From: Cyanobacteriota bacterium | Lineage (GTDB): Bacteria; Cyanobacteriota; Cyanobacteriia; Leptolyngbyales; Leptolyngbyaceae | Length of the DNA: 5,936 nucleotides | Assembly: GCA_027482985.1 (NCBI GenBank) | Contig: JAIXVO010000645.1 | Span: forward strand, 1-5,936 | Direction of reading: 5' to 3' | Shown: positions 4,431 through 5,936 of the stretch, piece by piece | Layout: every line of letters starts with the position of its first letter | Position numbering within the stretch: position 1 is the stretch's first letter | The notes under the pieces: model-generated | Databases searched by the model: none | What the model saw: the letters and a program-made list of their open reading frames with translations, nothing else | Told to the model about the DNA's origin: nothing | Program-made: the position numbers and the translations under genes

Positions 4431-5765
4431 ATGAGGCGCAACGTGGACGATCGCAATCAATCAGCAAATGAACTGAAACAAGCTCTGACTGATTTTGTGT
4501 TAGATGCAGAAGATGATCTCGCTGTAGCGTTAGAAACATTTAGTGCAACCCAATCCGCGCGATCGCAACAACCGGAATTGCACCAGCGCAGTTTAATGAT
4601 TGATCGCTTTCTGATTGAGGGCAAAGTTGGTTCCCAAACGCCCATTGAATTGTTTCTCGCCGCTACCCCCGACTTATCCACCCGCGATCGCCAGCAAGTT
4701 GAAGCTTGGCAGCGGGGCTTTGTCGGGCTGTTTGAAATTCTGCAAATTTTGCCGGATGGGTTTGAGTTGATGAACTGGACGACCGCCCGTCGCTATACCG
4801 TCAAACCCATCACGACCACTGCCGCAGCAGCCATGACACGGCTGAAAGTCGGTGAAATTATCCTGACTCAAATTGCGCCCTGGGATGCCAGTAATTGGAT
4901 CTTTTTTAGTCCGTGGACATCTTTAGGCAAACTGGGCAAACCGAAGTTGGCAGTCGCGATCGGGAATTTTAAGCAAGCCTATAAGCAGCATCTTTATAGC
5001 GATGCACCGGAATTGTTAGAGGCGGCGTGGCAATCGGTGGAGCAGTATCACCAAAATTTTGTGGATTTCTTTGGCAGCGATGAAGTGACGCTATCCGGCT
5101 CCGAACTGAGTCGGAAGCTGGCCGAAATGCAAACGCTGAATACCGAAGCGCAACTGGCAGCAGCGGGTTTAGATAGTTCTAAATCATTGGCGGAATTAGC
5201 GGCGGAATCGGGTGCCGCGCCGGAAGAGTTAACAGAAGCCGCCGCCGCGATGGGGGTGGATGGCAAAACCGCAACCCAATTGCTGGAAAAGAAGGGTGCC
5301 CTCAAAATGGCCGCGACGCAGGTGGAGTTGCCGCCCCACTTGAAGCACGCCGAACAGGTGACCGCCCTCTCCCACCCGCGCTGGGGACAGGTGTTTCTGG
5401 CAGATTATACCCGCTTGCAAACGCTGCTGGAACAAGGGGCGATCGCGCCGGATACGTCCAAATTGATCAAGCAAAACTTAGCCCATGCGGATATGAATTG
5501 GTTCGTCTGGCAACGGCTGGCAACGCAATATCCCACCGCCCTCGCGACTGTTTTGCAAGCAACTTTAGACCGTCCCACGTTCCAGGTGCCGCAGGACTTA
5601 ACGGCATTGCTCCAGGAGTATGGCAAAGCCTCGGAGCCGGAACTACCCGAAGTTGCCAGTGTGCCGTTACATCTCCATACGTTGTTTCAAGAAGCGTTGT
5701 TGGAGTTGAAGAAGGAGAAACCGAAAGGGAAAAAACCGGAGAAAGCGGGATTTGGGGCCCGTTAG
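4431..5765 (+). CDS. Conserved cyanobacterial-type protein of unknown function, 444 aa
   Basis: I do not recognise an enzyme family. ATG 4431 has only GAGAG directly against it. In-frame GTG 4443 has TGAGG six bases upstream and would begin VDDRNQSANELKQ, so the true start may be there. Residues 15-125 are acidic and helical with a regular set of aromatic residues (MIDRFLIEGKVGSQTPIELF, WQRGFVGLFEILQILPDGFE). Residues 126-215 include GEIILTQIAPWDASNWIFFSPW, a tryptophan-rich core. Residues 225-295 are an Ala/Glu/Leu-rich probable helical or coiled region (LAELAAESGAAPEELTEAAA). Residues 300-425 are mostly helical with WGQVFLADYTRLQTLLEQG and MNWFVWQRLATQYP. The tail from 425 is lysine-rich (LKKEKPKGKKPEKAG). 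There is no signal peptide or membrane segment, so it is probably a soluble cytoplasmic protein. It has three HIP1 sites and host-like codon use. A hairpin follows the stop. Confidence 0.82.
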   Translation: MRRNVDDRNQSANELKQALTDFVLDAEDDLAVALETFSATQSARSQQPELHQRSLMIDRFLIEGKVGSQTPIELFLAATPDLSTRDRQQVEAWQRGFVGLFEILQILPDGFELMNWTTARRYTVKPITTTAAAAMTRLKVGEIILTQIAPWDASNWIFFSPWTSLGKLGKPKLAVAIGNFKQAYKQHLYSDAPELLEAAWQSVEQYHQNFVDFFGSDEVTLSGSELSRKLAEMQTLNTEAQLAAAGLDSSKSLAELAAESGAAPEELTEAAAAMGVDGKTATQLLEKKGALKMAATQVELPPHLKHAEQVTALSHPRWGQVFLADYTRLQTLLEQGAIAPDTSKLIKQNLAHADMNWFVWQRLATQYPTALATVLQATLDRPTFQVPQDLTALLQEYGKASEPELPEVASVPLHLHTLFQEALLELKKEKPKGKKPEKAGFGAR

Positions 5766-5768
5766 AGG

Positions 5769-5806
5769 CCTGTGGGATGGGGCGGTCAAGATGCCCACCC
5801 CACAGG
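5769..5806. terminator. Hairpin between convergent genes, possible two-way terminator
   Basis: CCTGTGGG-A-TGGG (5769-5781) pairs with CCCA-C-CCCACAGG (5794-5806): 12 of 13 positions, 12-base loop. It starts 3 bases after the stop of the plus-strand gene and ends 12 bases before the stop of the minus-strand gene. No T-tract follows on either strand. The sequence TGGGGCGG...AAGATGCCCACCCCACA also resembles a common interspersed cyanobacterial palindrome, so it may be a repeat serving as a terminator. Confidence 0.55.
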
Positions 5807-5818
5807 AGTCATTCAGGG

Positions 5819-5936
5819 TTAAGCGGAATAGCGTTTGGTCGAACTTTCTTGTTGCCATTCTGCTTCATCCAGGTAACTCTGACGTTTAGTGCGAATGTTA
5901 CCCAAGTGTTTTTTCACAGTGTCCTCTGAAATATAG
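5819..5936 (-). CDS. C-terminal end of a LuxR-type helix-turn-helix regulator (partial)
   Basis: The minus-strand frame enters at the window edge and ends at TAA 5819-5821, giving 38 residues. It opens with YISEDTVKKHLGNIRTKRQSY, which matches the recognition helix of LuxR/NarL (GerE-type) DNA-binding domains, where 'S..TVK.H..nI..Kl' is the family pattern. The tail LDEAEWQQESSTKRYSA is short and polar, so the HTH is at the C-terminus as usual for response regulators. The receiver or sensor domain lies outside the window, so neither the signal nor the target can be given. The gene converges on the 444-residue protein gene, with the hairpin between them. Confidence 0.75.
   Translation of the reverse strand, partial: YISEDTVKKHLGNIRTKRQSYLDEAEWQQESSTKRYSA

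Noticed and set aside
5498..5929. Plus-strand open frame of 143 codons across the end of the 444-residue gene.
   Set aside because: It overlaps the long intact gene in another frame, then runs antisense to the LuxR-type C-terminus; no recognisable protein.

Overview
The window looks like a piece of a cyanobacterial chromosome. The octamer GCGATCGC (HIP1, the over-represented cyanobacterial palindrome) occurs about ten times outside the insertion sequence. Two other repeat types are typical of filamentous or large-genome cyanobacteria: tandem heptanucleotide repeats, and G/C-rich interspersed palindromes of the CCCTCATCCCC...GGGAG kind. I cannot name the genus.

Layout. (1) Bases 1-223 hold the 3' end of a plus-strand aldehyde dehydrogenase gene of the methylmalonate-semialdehyde dehydrogenase type. 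It is followed directly by eight 7-bp tandem repeats and a small palindrome. (2) Bases 322-551 show nothing I can identify. Bases 552-785 hold a short plus-strand reading frame that looks like the decayed N-terminal part of a secreted protein. (3) On the minus strand, 845-1198 encodes a small proline-rich secreted protein of unknown function, and 1291-1557 encodes an FmdB-type zinc-ribbon protein. (4) Bases 1574-2767 (minus) are a clear but broken formamidase/acetamidase gene (fmdA). It has two in-frame TAA codons and one frameshift, and its 5' end is cut off by an insertion sequence. (5) Bases 2768-3941 are a complete ISAs1-like insertion sequence with 19-bp perfect terminal inverted repeats and a transposase carrying two opposite frameshifts. 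(6) Bases 3942-4430 are gene-free and hold a cluster of related palindromes, including a nested inverted repeat of about 154 bp. (7) Bases 4431-5765 (plus) encode a 444-residue protein I take to be a conserved cyanobacterial protein of unknown function. It is followed by a hairpin shared with a convergent gene, of which only the C-terminal LuxR-type helix-turn-helix end (5819-5936, minus) is in the window.

How the genes relate. fmdA and fmdB would originally have formed a minus-strand operon (16 bp apart) for breakdown of formamide or short amides to ammonia. Here the enzyme gene is dead and probably separated from its promoter by the IS, while fmdB is intact. The other genes show no obvious functional link. 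I see no CRISPR array, tRNA, rRNA or phage genes, and no convincing evidence of a new multi-gene system. The interest lies in gene decay, the nested palindromes and the 444-residue orphan protein.
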